Source of the DNA: Chryseobacterium taklimakanense
GTDB lineage: Bacteria > Bacteroidota > Bacteroidia > Flavobacteriales > Weeksellaceae
Assembly: GCF_900187185.1 (NCBI RefSeq)
Contig: NZ_LT906465.1
Coordinates: forward strand, 2,170,001-2,234,000
Length of the DNA: 64,000 nt
Direction of reading: 5' to 3'
The position numbers and the translations under genes are program-made. Numbering within the stretch: the stretch's first letter is position 1; each line of letters opens with the position of its first letter. Positions 52,611-62,037 of the stretch are shown in pieces. A model generated the notes under the pieces. The model did not search any database. It was not told the origin of the DNA and saw only the letters and a list, made by a program, of their open reading frames with translations.

Positions 52611-53456
52611 ATGAGAAAGTCATTAGGAACTATTGTTACCGAAATTCAGGAGCAGGAACGGAAATTTTCAGTAACGTGCTCGGGGCTAATTGAAGAGGCT
52701 TTTCAAATGACGGTCTTTCTTCAGGAGCTACTGATTTCATCAAAAGAATGTGTTTTAAGTTCAGGATTTGTCAACGAAGAAAAAGAGATTGAGTTCTTCA
52801 AAATGATCAAGCCGCAAATCCTGGGCAAACTCATCTATTATAATAAGCTCTACCGGATAGAAACTGCCTGTCCGGTCAACAACGGGAAAATGTATCACAA
52901 CTATTTCTCTACCCATCTCACGGAATTAAAGATTGAATTTAGTGAACATATCTGCAATTCCCATTTTTACAGATATTACCGTTCGGGCAGGGTAGATAAG
53001 GACAATGAATACTTTAAGCGTGGGCAGATAAATTACCTTGATGGACTTAGTAGCTATGTCTTTGAGATTGACCCGCAATTCTCTACCTATTATGATTACA
53101 AAGTAGCCCGTATTATCGCTAATGACCTTTTATATGCCTATCTTTTAACTAAAATCACCCCTGAAGAAAATCCCGATACCTTTTTTCAAAACACAGACGA
53201 TATCAAAGAGCTATCCTGGACGGACAGTAAAAACGCCCTGATTGAGTTGATGTATGCCCTGTACGCATCGGGTGCTATTTCGGGTGGTAAGGTGGGCATC
53301 CGAAAGCTCACAGCCATTTCGCAGGTCTTGTTCCGAATTTCACTGACCGATGTGCATCACGCATTCCACCGGATGAAAACCCGGGCAGGCTCCCGCACCT
53401 TATTTTTAGACCAGTTGAAGCAGTCATTGGAAGAATATATGGATAAGGACTTATAA
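52611..53456 (+). CDS. rteC: RteC-type regulator, second copy
   Basis: About 281 residues from the ATG at 52611 (an in-frame TTG at 52569 is less likely). It has the RteC family signatures KMIKPQILGKLIYYN, DYKVARIIANDLLYAYL and the DALIELMYALYASGAI segment, and is clearly divergent from the first copy at 6.2 kb. It is transcribed toward the right-hand ICE genes, away from the cargo. The two copies bracket the 45-kb metal cargo. Confidence 0.85.
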   Translation: MRKSLGTIVTEIQEQERKFSVTCSGLIEEAFQMTVFLQELLISSKECVLSSGFVNEEKEIEFFKMIKPQILGKLIYYNKLYRIETACPVNNGKMYHNYFSTHLTELKIEFSEHICNSHFYRYYRSGRVDKDNEYFKRGQINYLDGLSSYVFEIDPQFSTYYDYKVARIIANDLLYAYLLTKITPEENPDTFFQNTDDIKELSWTDSKNALIELMYALYASGAISGGKVGIRKLTAISQVLFRISLTDVHHAFHRMKTRAGSRTLFLDQLKQSLEEYMDKDL

Positions 53457-53480
53457 ACAACCCGTCAACAAAGAATTTGA

Positions 53481-53510
53481 AAGCAATACGCCTCCCGTAT
53501 TGCTTTTTTT
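53481..53510 (+). terminator. terminator of second rteC
   Basis: A perfect 10-bp stem AAGCAATACG (53481-53490 with 53496-53505) with loop CCTCC is followed by a T-run. Confidence 0.88.
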
Positions 53511-53718
53511 GTACCTGCGCTTACCCATATATGCCAATGGGCAAACGGGCATATTTTCCTGCCCCGAAAATCGGCAAATCTGCTCAAACCCTTATTTAAT
53601 AAGGTTTTCCGGCAAATTGTAAAATTTTCAAAAAACCGCTTTTTCAATTGGTAAGCATTGGCAGACAAACACTGCCACACTTCTGAATTTTGTCCTGTGA
53701 ATATTTAACATCATTGCT
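53511..53718. other. intergenic region before the HTH pair
   Basis: About 210 bp. It contains one copy of the GACAAACACTGCC motif (53664-53676) 43 bp upstream of the first HTH gene. Otherwise unassigned. Confidence 0.55.
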
Positions 53719-54072
53719 ATGAATATTATAACAGTTGACGAAGAAGTGTGGAAGCACCTCAACGAACGGTTGAAAGCCATCAGCGAATACATCCTCAAAC
53801 TGGAAGATACAAGCTACGATAGTTTGTGGCTTAACAATCACGAAGTCTGCCAGTACCTCCACATCAGCGAAAAAACATTGTGGCGTATGCGCACCAACGG
53901 TCAGATAGCCTTTTCAAAAATGTACGGGCAGTATTACTATACGATTGGCGCAATCAAGGAAATGTTGAACGCCAATGCCGTGCAGACCACCGATGAATAC
54001 GTGGAGCAGCTTATGGCGCAAGGAAAAAGCTACATCGAAAAAGGCAGAAAGCTAAAATCAGGTAATAAGTAA
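53719..54072 (+). CDS. HTH (excisionase/MerR-like) protein 1
   Basis: 117 residues. A winged-HTH like those of excisionases lies at about 31-75 (LNNHEVCQYLHISEKTLWRMRTNGQI, with a YYTIG strand). Paired small HTH proteins of this sort regularly precede the topB/exc region of Bacteroidetes conjugative elements and may act in excision. The start ATG has 43-bp spacing to the motif GACAAACACTGCC. Confidence 0.78.
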   Translation: MNIITVDEEVWKHLNERLKAISEYILKLEDTSYDSLWLNNHEVCQYLHISEKTLWRMRTNGQIAFSKMYGQYYYTIGAIKEMLNANAVQTTDEYVEQLMAQGKSYIEKGRKLKSGNK

Positions 54073-54083
54073 AAGTATAAGGT

Positions 54084-54392
54084 ATGAACATCGACAAAAT
54101 GGAATTTGTGGCGTGGATGGAACGCATAATGGACAGGCTCGACATTCTTGGCAACCACATAGACGATTTACAAAAGAAACGCAACAGCATAGACGGAGAA
54201 GAATTACTGGACAATCAGGACTTATTGCAAATGCTGAAAATCAGCAACCGCTCCCTGCAACGGTATCGCTCCATCGGCAAGCTCCCTTACTATACTATCA
54301 GTGGAAAACTGTATTACAAGCTGTCCGATGTGCACCAGTTCATCAGGGAAAGTTTTAACCCGCCTTTGCCCAAACTGGATGCCAATAAGTGA
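54084..54392 (+). CDS. HTH (excisionase/MerR-like) protein 2
   Basis: 102 residues with the same HTH plan as its neighbour (LDNQDLLQMLKISNRSLQRYRSIGKLPYYTISG), 11 bp downstream. The pair may form a regulatory or excision module. The function is inferred from position. Confidence 0.78.
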   Translation: MNIDKMEFVAWMERIMDRLDILGNHIDDLQKKRNSIDGEELLDNQDLLQMLKISNRSLQRYRSIGKLPYYTISGKLYYKLSDVHQFIRESFNPPLPKLDANK

Positions 54393-54403
54393 CAAACACT
54401 GCC
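54391..54403 (+). promoter_or_regulatory. GACAAACACTGCC motif, copy 2
   Basis: An exact copy of the motif at 53664-53676, here 75 bp upstream of the DUF4099-like gene. A third, slightly changed copy (GCCAAACACTGCC) lies at 61936-61948. Confidence 0.55.
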
Positions 54404-54477
54404 TCTGACTGCCATATAGTGCAATGCGGTGCGGGCTTCCTTTACATTCGACAGTGAATTTTTAAAATTTTCAGATT

Positions 54478-55944
54478 ATGAGCGAAGAAACAACTAATAA
54501 ACAAGATATGCCCGAACAGCTTTCGGACATATTACTCGTACTGGATAAAGAGAAAATGAAAATCCAGGCAGTAAAGAGTATCGACGAAAACGGGAAAATG
54601 GAAACCGTTGACCCCACGAAGAAAAATCAAAACCAGTTTATGCGTGTGGATAAAAGCGGAGATTTCTTTTCCAACTTTTTCTCCAATTTTTTCAGCCAAT
54701 TAAAGAACCCCACCAATTTTTCATTTTTCAAAGTACCTGCACCCATCGCCATAGAAAAAGCGCAGGAATTGCAGAAGCAGGTAGATAAGCCCACACCGGA
54801 GGGTGAAAAAGTGATGAAAGAGCACGAAGTGAAAGCGCAAACACAACCTGATAAAAAACAAGAAAATCAAAATAATATGGAAACAGCACAAACCACAACG
54901 GAAGCAACGGAATATCGTTACAAGCCGGAGCAGATTGATTGGGACACAATGAAAAACCTCGGACTAAGCAAGGAGTATCTTGAAAAAAGAAACCTGCTCG
55001 ACCCTTTGCTACGAGGCTACAAAACCAATGAGCTTGTACCGATAGGCGTTAACCTCGGCGGTTCTATTCTCCGTACCGATGCCCGCCTGTCTTTACAGCA
55101 AGACCAGGACGGCAATGTTATCGTGGCGATGCACGGTATCAAAAAAGAACCTGCCCTGCATTTAGAATTGTTCGGACACAAGTTTACGGACGAGGATAAG
55201 AAAAACCTGCTCGAAACGGGCAATATGGGGCGTGTGGTTAATTTGGTCAATACCAAAACAGGTGAACTGATGCCGTCCATTATCAGTATCGACAGGCTGA
55301 CCAACGACATTACCGCATTGCGTACAGATTTCATCAAAATACCCGATGAAATAAAAGGCGTAAAACTGAATGATGAGCAAAAGCAAACCTTAATGGAGGG
55401 AAAGCCGCTTTATCTGGAGGGTATGACTTCTGCCAAAGGAAAGGAATTTTCTGCAACGGTTCAGTTTAATGCGGACAAACGATTTGTGGAGTTTCTGTTT
55501 GACAGAACCAATGGCAATCAGCAGGCGCAAAACACCCAACAAGGCAATCAGCAGACCAATCAGCAAAGCCAACCCCAGGAAGCCCCGAAAACTTTCAGGG
55601 GCAAAGAACTGGAAAATGAGCAGTATGACAAGTTCAAAGCCGGGCAAACTATCTATGTAGAACTGAAAGATAAAAAAGACCAACCGTATAAGGGTTATAT
55701 CACTTTCGACAAAGATACCGGAAAGACAAAATTTGAGTTTCCCGGTCAGTATAAAGCACGGGTAGAAACTGCCGAAGCCCATAAAACACAAACCGCCGTC
55801 AATTCAGAGGGCAAAACCAACGAAGCGACCAAAAATGTGCAGGAGCCTTTGAAATCCGGGCAGCAAACACCGAAAAATAATAAGCAGCAGGAACAGCAGG
55901 ACAAGCAACAAAACCCTGCAAAATCCAAAGGCAGAAAAATGTAA
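54478..55944 (+). CDS. DUF3945/DUF4099-type conjugative element protein
   Basis: 488 residues. The N-terminal part has the DILLVLDKEKMKIQAVKSIDENG pattern of the DUF3945/DUF4099 family found in Bacteroidetes ICEs; the middle contains a repeated SLDRLTNDI/DAEEIKGVKLNDEQ type segment and the C-terminal 150 residues are low-complexity Gln/Lys/Pro-rich. Function unknown; it is followed 6 bp later by topB, so it is likely an accessory of DNA processing. Confidence 0.78.
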   Translation: MSEETTNKQDMPEQLSDILLVLDKEKMKIQAVKSIDENGKMETVDPTKKNQNQFMRVDKSGDFFSNFFSNFFSQLKNPTNFSFFKVPAPIAIEKAQELQKQVDKPTPEGEKVMKEHEVKAQTQPDKKQENQNNMETAQTTTEATEYRYKPEQIDWDTMKNLGLSKEYLEKRNLLDPLLRGYKTNELVPIGVNLGGSILRTDARLSLQQDQDGNVIVAMHGIKKEPALHLELFGHKFTDEDKKNLLETGNMGRVVNLVNTKTGELMPSIISIDRLTNDITALRTDFIKIPDEIKGVKLNDEQKQTLMEGKPLYLEGMTSAKGKEFSATVQFNADKRFVEFLFDRTNGNQQAQNTQQGNQQTNQQSQPQEAPKTFRGKELENEQYDKFKAGQTIYVELKDKKDQPYKGYITFDKDTGKTKFEFPGQYKARVETAEAHKTQTAVNSEGKTNEATKNVQEPLKSGQQTPKNNKQQEQQDKQQNPAKSKGRKM

Positions 55945-55950
55945 TACAGT

Positions 55951-58044
55951 ATGAAAACAATCATTGCAGAAAAACCAAGCGTAGCAAGAGAGATAGCCGG
56001 CTTGTTGGGGGCATCTGAAAAAAAGGACGGCTACCTGACAGGTAACGGCTATTTTGTTACGTGGGCATTCGGTCATTTAATCGGACTGGGAATGCCCGAA
56101 GACTATGGCATTTCGGGATTTGATAAAGCCGCTTTACCGATATTGCCCAACCCGTTTTTATTGACCGTTCGCAAGGTCAAAAAAGACAAAGGCTATACCG
56201 CCGATGCAGGCGCAGTAAAGCAACTGAAAGTCATTGAACAGCTTTTTAAGCAAAGCAACAGCATCATTGTTGCAACCGATGCAGGACGTGAGGGCGAATT
56301 GATATTTCGGTACATTTATGAATACCTGAAATGCAACAAGCCCTTTGAACGCCTTTGGATTAGCTCGCTGACCGAAAAGGCAATGAAGCAGGGCTTTGAT
56401 AACCTAAAAGACGGAAAAGCATTTGACGGCTTGTACCTGGCTGCACAAGGCAGGAGCCGTGCCGACTGGCTCGTAGGCATCAATGCTACGCAGGCATTGA
56501 GCATCGCCGCAGGCAACGGTATTTATTCGCTCGGAAGAGTGCAAACGCCTACACTGGCGTTGATATGCAAACGCTACCTCGACAATAAGAATTTCACGGT
56601 TAAGAAATACTGGCAGGTACAATTACTGCACAACAAAGCACAGGTTGACTTCAAAAGCATTTCCGCTACCAAGTGGGATGAAAAGCAGTTTGCTGATGAT
56701 ACCCTGAAAGCTATTCAGCGAAGCGGAACCGCAACCGTTACTTCGGTAGAAACCAAAAGCGTTACCGAACAACCGCCCTTGCTTTTCGATTTGACAGGTT
56801 TGCAAAAGGAAGCCAATAAAAGGCTAAAGCTCTCTGCTGAAGCAACGCTGAATATTGCGCAAAGCCTGTACGAAAAGAAATTTATCACGTACCCACGTAC
56901 CGGGAGCAAATACATACCCGAAGATATGTGGGCAGAAATTCCCAATCTTGTGCGGGCATTGCAGAACCGGGAAGACTGCAAGCAAGCCCTTAGCAAAATC
57001 AAATGGGGGCGGTTCAATAAACGCATCGTGAATGACCTCCGTGTAACGGACCATCACGGTTTATTGATTACCGACAAAGTGCCGTCAGTATTGAATGCCG
57101 ACGAAGACAAGATTTACAATATGATTGCGCTTCGCCTGCTCGAAGCCCTATCACAAGCCTGTGTAAAAGAAATAACCGACGTAACGTTACAGGTAATGCA
57201 CTATGATTTTGCGGCAAAAGGCTGTAAAATCCAGGAAGCGGGTTGGCGTTCCATCAAAGGCAGCTTTACCGAGGACGGCGAAGAGCCAGTGCAGGAATTA
57301 CCCGAACTGCACAAAGGCGACGAACTCAAAATAAAGGAAGCTATCTTTTTGGAAAAGCAGACCAAACCGCCAGTGCTTTATACCGAAGCCGGGCTTTTGT
57401 CGGCTATGGAAACCGCCGGAAAGGAAATCGAAAACGAGGAAGAACGCAAAGCCCTGAAAAATATCGGTATCGGTACTCCGGCTACAAGAGCCGCCATTAT
57501 CGAAACCCTGTTTACCCGCAATTATATCCAACGGGATAAGCGTTCCTTAGTTCCTACGGAAAAAGGTTTGCAGGTGTATGAACTGGTTAAAGAACGTAAG
57601 ATTGCAGATGTGGCAATGACCGCCGAATGGGAACTGGCATTGCAGAAAATCGAAAACAGCGAAGCCGATGCCGGAACGTTCCAACAGGAAATGGAAACCT
57701 ATGCGAAATCCATTACCGACGAACTGCTGCAAACCTCCATTGCCAATACCAATCAGCCGAAACTAACTTGTCCGAAATGTAAAAGTCAGCAACTCATTAT
57801 CCGTGATAAGATTGTGAAATGCCCTGATGAGGGGTGTAACTGGGTGCAGTTCCGTACCGTTTGCGGTGCGCAAATCAGCATCGCCAATATTACAAGCCTT
57901 GTTACTAAAGGCAAAACGGCTTTAATCAAAGGAATGACAAGCAAAGCCGGAAAGAAATTCGATGCTTACATCGTCCTGAAAGAAAATGCGGAAAGCTCCT
58001 TTGAGTTTGAGAAAAACAAAAGCAATAAGCGCAATGGAAAATAA
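55951..58044 (+). CDS. topB: type IA DNA topoisomerase III
   Basis: 697 residues. TOPRIM motifs AEKPS (Glu7) and TDAGREGE (110-116), catalytic Tyr314 in FITYPRTGSKY, and a C-terminal zinc-ribbon-like CPKC/CPDEGC region are present. ICE-borne TopB probably unlinks DNA during transfer or replication of the element. Its stop overlaps the start of the ORF6N gene by 11 bp. Confidence 0.95.
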   Translation: MKTIIAEKPSVAREIAGLLGASEKKDGYLTGNGYFVTWAFGHLIGLGMPEDYGISGFDKAALPILPNPFLLTVRKVKKDKGYTADAGAVKQLKVIEQLFKQSNSIIVATDAGREGELIFRYIYEYLKCNKPFERLWISSLTEKAMKQGFDNLKDGKAFDGLYLAAQGRSRADWLVGINATQALSIAAGNGIYSLGRVQTPTLALICKRYLDNKNFTVKKYWQVQLLHNKAQVDFKSISATKWDEKQFADDTLKAIQRSGTATVTSVETKSVTEQPPLLFDLTGLQKEANKRLKLSAEATLNIAQSLYEKKFITYPRTGSKYIPEDMWAEIPNLVRALQNREDCKQALSKIKWGRFNKRIVNDLRVTDHHGLLITDKVPSVLNADEDKIYNMIALRLLEALSQACVKEITDVTLQVMHYDFAAKGCKIQEAGWRSIKGSFTEDGEEPVQELPELHKGDELKIKEAIFLEKQTKPPVLYTEAGLLSAMETAGKEIENEEERKALKNIGIGTPATRAAIIETLFTRNYIQRDKRSLVPTEKGLQVYELVKERKIADVAMTAEWELALQKIENSEADAGTFQQEMETYAKSITDELLQTSIANTNQPKLTCPKCKSQQLIIRDKIVKCPDEGCNWVQFRTVCGAQISIANITSLVTKGKTALIKGMTSKAGKKFDAYIVLKENAESSFEFEKNKSNKRNGK

Positions 58045-58915
58045 GCCGTCAATCGTACCTAAAGAAATCAGGAACCTGATACATACCATCCGGGGTAAAC
58101 AGGTAATGTTGGACAGCGACCTCGCTGTCTTATATCAGGTAGAAACAAAGAACCTGAACAAAGCGGTAAAACGGAATAACGAGCGTTTTCCTGCTTCGTT
58201 TTGCTTTCAACTGACCGAAGCGGAAGTTGAAAACTTGAGGTTCCAAATTGGAACCTCAAGTTTAAATTACGGCGGCAGACGTTATTTGCCCTACGTTTTT
58301 ACTGAACAGGGCGTGGCAATGGCTTCTGCGATACTCCGTTCGGATATAGCCGTTAAAGTGAGCGTTGAGATAATGGAAGCCTTTGTAGAAATGCGGCGTA
58401 TGCTCATCAGCAATGCTTCTTTGTTTCATCGTTTGGATAATATCGAATTGAAGCAACTGGAAGCCGACCAAAAATTTGAAGAGATTTTTAAGGCTCTGGA
58501 AAGCGACAAGCTGCACAGCGAAAAAGGTATTTTCTACAACGGGCAGGTTTTTGATGCCTATGCCTTTGTTTCCGATATTGTCCGCAGTGCCGGAAGCTCC
58601 ATTATCCTGCTTGATAATTATGTGGATGATACCGTGCTTACCTTACTGGGTAAACGCAAAGACAATGTAACCGCTACTATCCTTACCAAAAGCATCAGCA
58701 ACCAGTTACGGTTGGATGTACAACGCTACAACAGCCAATATCCCCCAATAGATATAGAGCTTTTTTCCGATGCCCACGACCGCTTTTTGATTATTGATAA
58801 TGCGGAACTCTACCACATCGGGGCATCACTGAAAGACCTGGGCAAAAAATGGTTTGCCTTTTCGAGAATGGATATTGAAGTCGGCAGGATGCTTCAAATA
58901 CTTAATCAACAATAA
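58034..58915 (+). CDS. ORF6N-domain protein with PLD-like C-terminal half
   Basis: 293 residues from the ATG at 58034 (a longer frame to 57986 lies inside topB). The N-terminal ~90 residues are the ORF6N domain (IRGKQVMLDSDLAVLYQVETKNLNKAVKRN), the C-terminal half contains HDRFLIIDN followed by YHIGASLKDLGKKWFAFSRM, a phospholipase-D-like or nuclease-like half motif. It overlaps topB by 11 bp, so it is translationally coupled. Its role is unknown; a DNA- or phage-related function is possible. Confidence 0.82.
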   Translation: MENKPSIVPKEIRNLIHTIRGKQVMLDSDLAVLYQVETKNLNKAVKRNNERFPASFCFQLTEAEVENLRFQIGTSSLNYGGRRYLPYVFTEQGVAMASAILRSDIAVKVSVEIMEAFVEMRRMLISNASLFHRLDNIELKQLEADQKFEEIFKALESDKLHSEKGIFYNGQVFDAYAFVSDIVRSAGSSIILLDNYVDDTVLTLLGKRKDNVTATILTKSISNQLRLDVQRYNSQYPPIDIELFSDAHDRFLIIDNAELYHIGASLKDLGKKWFAFSRMDIEVGRMLQILNQQ

Positions 58916-58935
58916 ACCCTCTTTTCAGAGGGTTT
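58914..58935. terminator. terminator between ORF6N and HEPN genes
   Basis: The stem AAACCCTC (58914-58921) with GAGGGTTT (58928-58935) lies between convergent genes, with T-rich sequence on both sides. Confidence 0.75.
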
Positions 58936-58944
58936 GAATTTAAA

Positions 58945-59703
58945 CTATAACTGTAATTGGGCTGTGATACTCTTATAATAAACTTTTAGTGCATCACGTT
59001 CATCTTTCCCAACGTAACTATTATGAGCAACCAAACATCGTATCTTGTACAATTCATCCACCATAACATTCAACCAATGTTCATTTTGCTTAGGGAAATA
59101 CTTCCCGAAAATTGTCCAATTTCCAACTATTATTTTGCCCAATTCAATAAAGTCACAGTAAAATAAATCACTATTACCTCGAATTGGCAAATATTTACTT
59201 TCTTGTTCGTTTTTCTTCAGTTTATCTATGGTGTCTTGCACTTTTCGGGGGATATTTATTGTTTCAGTCTTCATAATCTCATCAATAAATATTCTTAAAG
59301 AATTTTCAATACAATATAAATACAAATAGACTTCTGACATCTCTCGTCCTTTTTGTTGTATGTCTTGCGGCAAAAGGTTTAAATGACCAAAGTTTACATT
59401 TTGCTGTATTTCCTCTATGCTATCGAGTAGGGAATTTTCGTCTGAAATTAGAGGATAGAATATTTCGTTTATATGTTTTCTTCGTTCGGCATACCCACCT
59501 TTTGCTTGCATTTCCCTCCTAAATTCTTGAAGTGTAACGCAAATTTTAAATTCCTTTGGTTGGTTAGTTTGGAACTTCGCAGATTTATTTAGTTCACTTT
59601 TCAACCTTTTGTATTCTGCCTCATTTTCACTTGTTATAGTAACATCTGTGGACGCTCCTGTAAGTAATATTTTTAAACGTTCAATATTTTCTGTATAACT
59701 CAT
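58945..59703 (-). CDS. HEPN-domain protein (candidate toxin or effector)
   Basis: 252 residues, all helical. The C-terminal region contains the RX4-6H motif RCLVAH (Arg222, His227) followed by NSYVG, characteristic of HEPN ribonucleases; the N-terminal part resembles coiled-coil accessory regions. It is encoded 19 bp downstream of the DUF262/DUF1524 gene in the same leftward operon. In such pairs, the HEPN protein is commonly an RNA-cleaving effector or toxin. No immunity gene is visible. Confidence 0.78.
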   Translation of the reverse strand: MSYTENIERLKILLTGASTDVTITSENEAEYKRLKSELNKSAKFQTNQPKEFKICVTLQEFRREMQAKGGYAERRKHINEIFYPLISDENSLLDSIEEIQQNVNFGHLNLLPQDIQQKGREMSEVYLYLYCIENSLRIFIDEIMKTETINIPRKVQDTIDKLKKNEQESKYLPIRGNSDLFYCDFIELGKIIVGNWTIFGKYFPKQNEHWLNVMVDELYKIRCLVAHNSYVGKDERDALKVYYKSITAQLQL

Positions 59704-59722
59704 TTATATAAATATTTTTCGG

Positions 59723-61852
59723 TTATTCTTTTCCATTATTTTCTTGCTCTGGAAGCATAAAATCGAGAAATAATAATTCTGCCTTAGCAGTTTCATCTTC
59801 AAATTTTAAGTCCCAACGTTTTTCCATAAATTCCAACAACTTATTACCTCTTTCAAGAATGGTATCAGGGTTCCAAGTTTCATATCGTGCAACTTCAATT
59901 TCTGAATGAGAACCGTCAGAATAACCTTGTCTTATCTTTTCGTTCCTATCATTATATTTTGCTTCTTTCTTATCATCAAAGCAATCGTTTTGTAAACTTG
60001 AATTTATGCTTTGTGATAATGGTAAAAGGTTACCTAAAGTTCCCTGAAAAAATGGTTGTTGTGCTTTTTTGTATATCTTGAAACTTTCTTTCCAATTTTT
60101 ATGTGTTGGGGTTTGGGGATAAATATGTTCTATGGAAACTTTATCTTTTTCACTTTTCACAAACAACCTCCAATCAATCTTTTGGCTTCCTCTTTGTCTT
60201 ACTTTGTCCATTTCATACTCATACAGGAAATATCGAAGCCCATTCCAGTAATAAAAACCTCCTCCGCTTTTAAATTTCTTATCAATAAATTTTTGGAAAT
60301 AAGTATAATCAAAGTAGGTTGCGTCAGAATTTTCTGGAGTATAAAAGCAATAATTCATTCTGTCATTCAATCGTTGAATGATATTGTCAATTGTCAGTTC
60401 TCCATTTCTCAACTGCCTTGCTGCACGGTAAAATTCACTATTCCTATATGTTGAAAACGCCCGACTAAGCCTAAATGTAATGAATATGAACCGCTCGATT
60501 TCTCTGAAAAGCTGAACTCTCTTATCTGAAGTAATATCCTTACGTAAATAAACTACTGTCACAAGGGGACGGAAATAAATTATACCAATTCTGTTCAAAC
60601 GGTCTATCCATAGACTTTCCTGAACGGTTAAGTCAGGATTGTTTATAGGATTGTGTGTATTATACCAATGAACGGCAGCAGCTTTCAAGCTATTTACATA
60701 ATCTTCAATTTCTTTCGGAGAAAGCTGGGAACGCATAACTATTATTTCCTCTTCTCCATTTACCTCGACTTCTTCCTGGTCAGTGTCGTCATCCTCCCGC
60801 ACTTCTTCAAATTCTTGTAAAGAACTTAGTCTTACTTCCGTTTTTGCATAAATATTTTGTGGTGTGAATTTCTGCTCTAACAAAAACCTGATATAATCAT
60901 CGCCTTTTTCTCTTGTGTATTGAAAATACATTATCCAATGAGCCACTAAAAAATCATCATCGTTAAGCGGATTTTTTTTATTTCTCCCAAGTTGATAATA
61001 AACTTCTTTCCAAGCATCATTGATTTTTTCACGCAGCGAATTTCGTTCATCGTTTTTTAACTCTTTTTCATCGTATAAAGTTGTTAAGTATATCAGTCGA
61101 TTTTTAAGAAGCTCCAAATTTGATAGCTTCTTTCCACGATTATTCATCGTTTCAAATGCAACAAAAACATCAAAATCATCACTTATTTCATAAACATTAA
61201 ACATCAGGTTTTGCGTGACTTTTTTGAACAATGCTTCTATTTCAGTTAGACCGTATTTCTCAAAATAGTTTTGCAGATTTTCTTTGAAAAAGCGTTTAGC
61301 ATTTTCAAGATTGAGGGTATAAAATGTTTCTTGGATTGTTCCGCTATTTGGCTCTAAAAAAACCTTATGACGTAAATATTTAAAACTTGGATTATCAACT
61401 TCGTACCCAAATTTGTATGTCGTAACAATAAATTGAGGCGGCTTTTCTATAACCAAGTATTCTTCCTTAATCGCTTTTAAACTAAAAGAACCAAGGTAAA
61501 TCTCTTCATCTTTTTTGTCCTTGTTTTCAGGTATAGCTTTTAGCTGTTCAGAAATAGCTTGTATGAAAATTACAAATGTTGTCAATCGTTGCTGTCCGTC
61601 AACGATGTGAAAAGGTTTAAAGCCTCTGTCTTCGATTAACCATCGTTCATCATTCCAATTAGACCAGATATTTCTATCCACCTTTTTCAAAGAGAGTAAG
61701 CCTGTATAGTGAAACCTATCGGTAGGAAGATTTACTAAATCTTCCCAAAAATCTTTTAACTGTCTTGTTGTCCAAGCGTAGCCACGCTGGTAATCGGGTA
61801 TCTTAAATATCCTGTCTTTAAAAATGCTCTTTAAGGGTTCTAATTCATTCAT
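59723..61852 (-). CDS. DUF262-DUF1524 (GmrSD-like) nuclease
   Basis: 709 residues. The N-terminal DUF262 part has IPDYQRGYAW (18-27) and VDGQQRLTTF (84-93), the ParB-like motifs thought to sense nucleotide or bind DNA. The C-terminal DUF1524 HNH nuclease has EHIYPQ (His576) and LGNLLPLSQSIN (Asn608, Asn617). This is the plan of GmrSD type IV restriction enzymes acting on modified phage DNA, here as one polypeptide. It is the first gene of a two-gene operon with the HEPN protein, inserted in the ICE backbone between the ORF6N and DUF1896 genes. Confidence 0.9.
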   Translation of the reverse strand: MNELEPLKSIFKDRIFKIPDYQRGYAWTTRQLKDFWEDLVNLPTDRFHYTGLLSLKKVDRNIWSNWNDERWLIEDRGFKPFHIVDGQQRLTTFVIFIQAISEQLKAIPENKDKKDEEIYLGSFSLKAIKEEYLVIEKPPQFIVTTYKFGYEVDNPSFKYLRHKVFLEPNSGTIQETFYTLNLENAKRFFKENLQNYFEKYGLTEIEALFKKVTQNLMFNVYEISDDFDVFVAFETMNNRGKKLSNLELLKNRLIYLTTLYDEKELKNDERNSLREKINDAWKEVYYQLGRNKKNPLNDDDFLVAHWIMYFQYTREKGDDYIRFLLEQKFTPQNIYAKTEVRLSSLQEFEEVREDDDTDQEEVEVNGEEEIIVMRSQLSPKEIEDYVNSLKAAAVHWYNTHNPINNPDLTVQESLWIDRLNRIGIIYFRPLVTVVYLRKDITSDKRVQLFREIERFIFITFRLSRAFSTYRNSEFYRAARQLRNGELTIDNIIQRLNDRMNYCFYTPENSDATYFDYTYFQKFIDKKFKSGGGFYYWNGLRYFLYEYEMDKVRQRGSQKIDWRLFVKSEKDKVSIEHIYPQTPTHKNWKESFKIYKKAQQPFFQGTLGNLLPLSQSINSSLQNDCFDDKKEAKYNDRNEKIRQGYSDGSHSEIEVARYETWNPDTILERGNKLLEFMEKRWDLKFEDETAKAELLFLDFMLPEQENNGKE

Positions 61853-62037
61853 TATATTGATAGCTGCTATTTAAATAGTTAATTTTTTAAAGGTCAAAAA
61901 TACAAATTAAAATCTTCATTATTAGTTAGTTTTACGCCAAACACTGCCTTTCAAAGCCAAACCCTGCAACATTCTCATAGGCATTAGCTACCGCTTCTAA
62001 TTTTAGGATTTAAGTAAAATTCTAAAACAAAATCAGT
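61853..62037. other. intergenic region with third ACACTGCC motif
   Basis: 185 bp between divergent genes. It holds GCCAAACACTGCC at 61936-61948, followed by a partial repeat CCAAACCCTGCAAC. No gene was seen. Confidence 0.55.
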
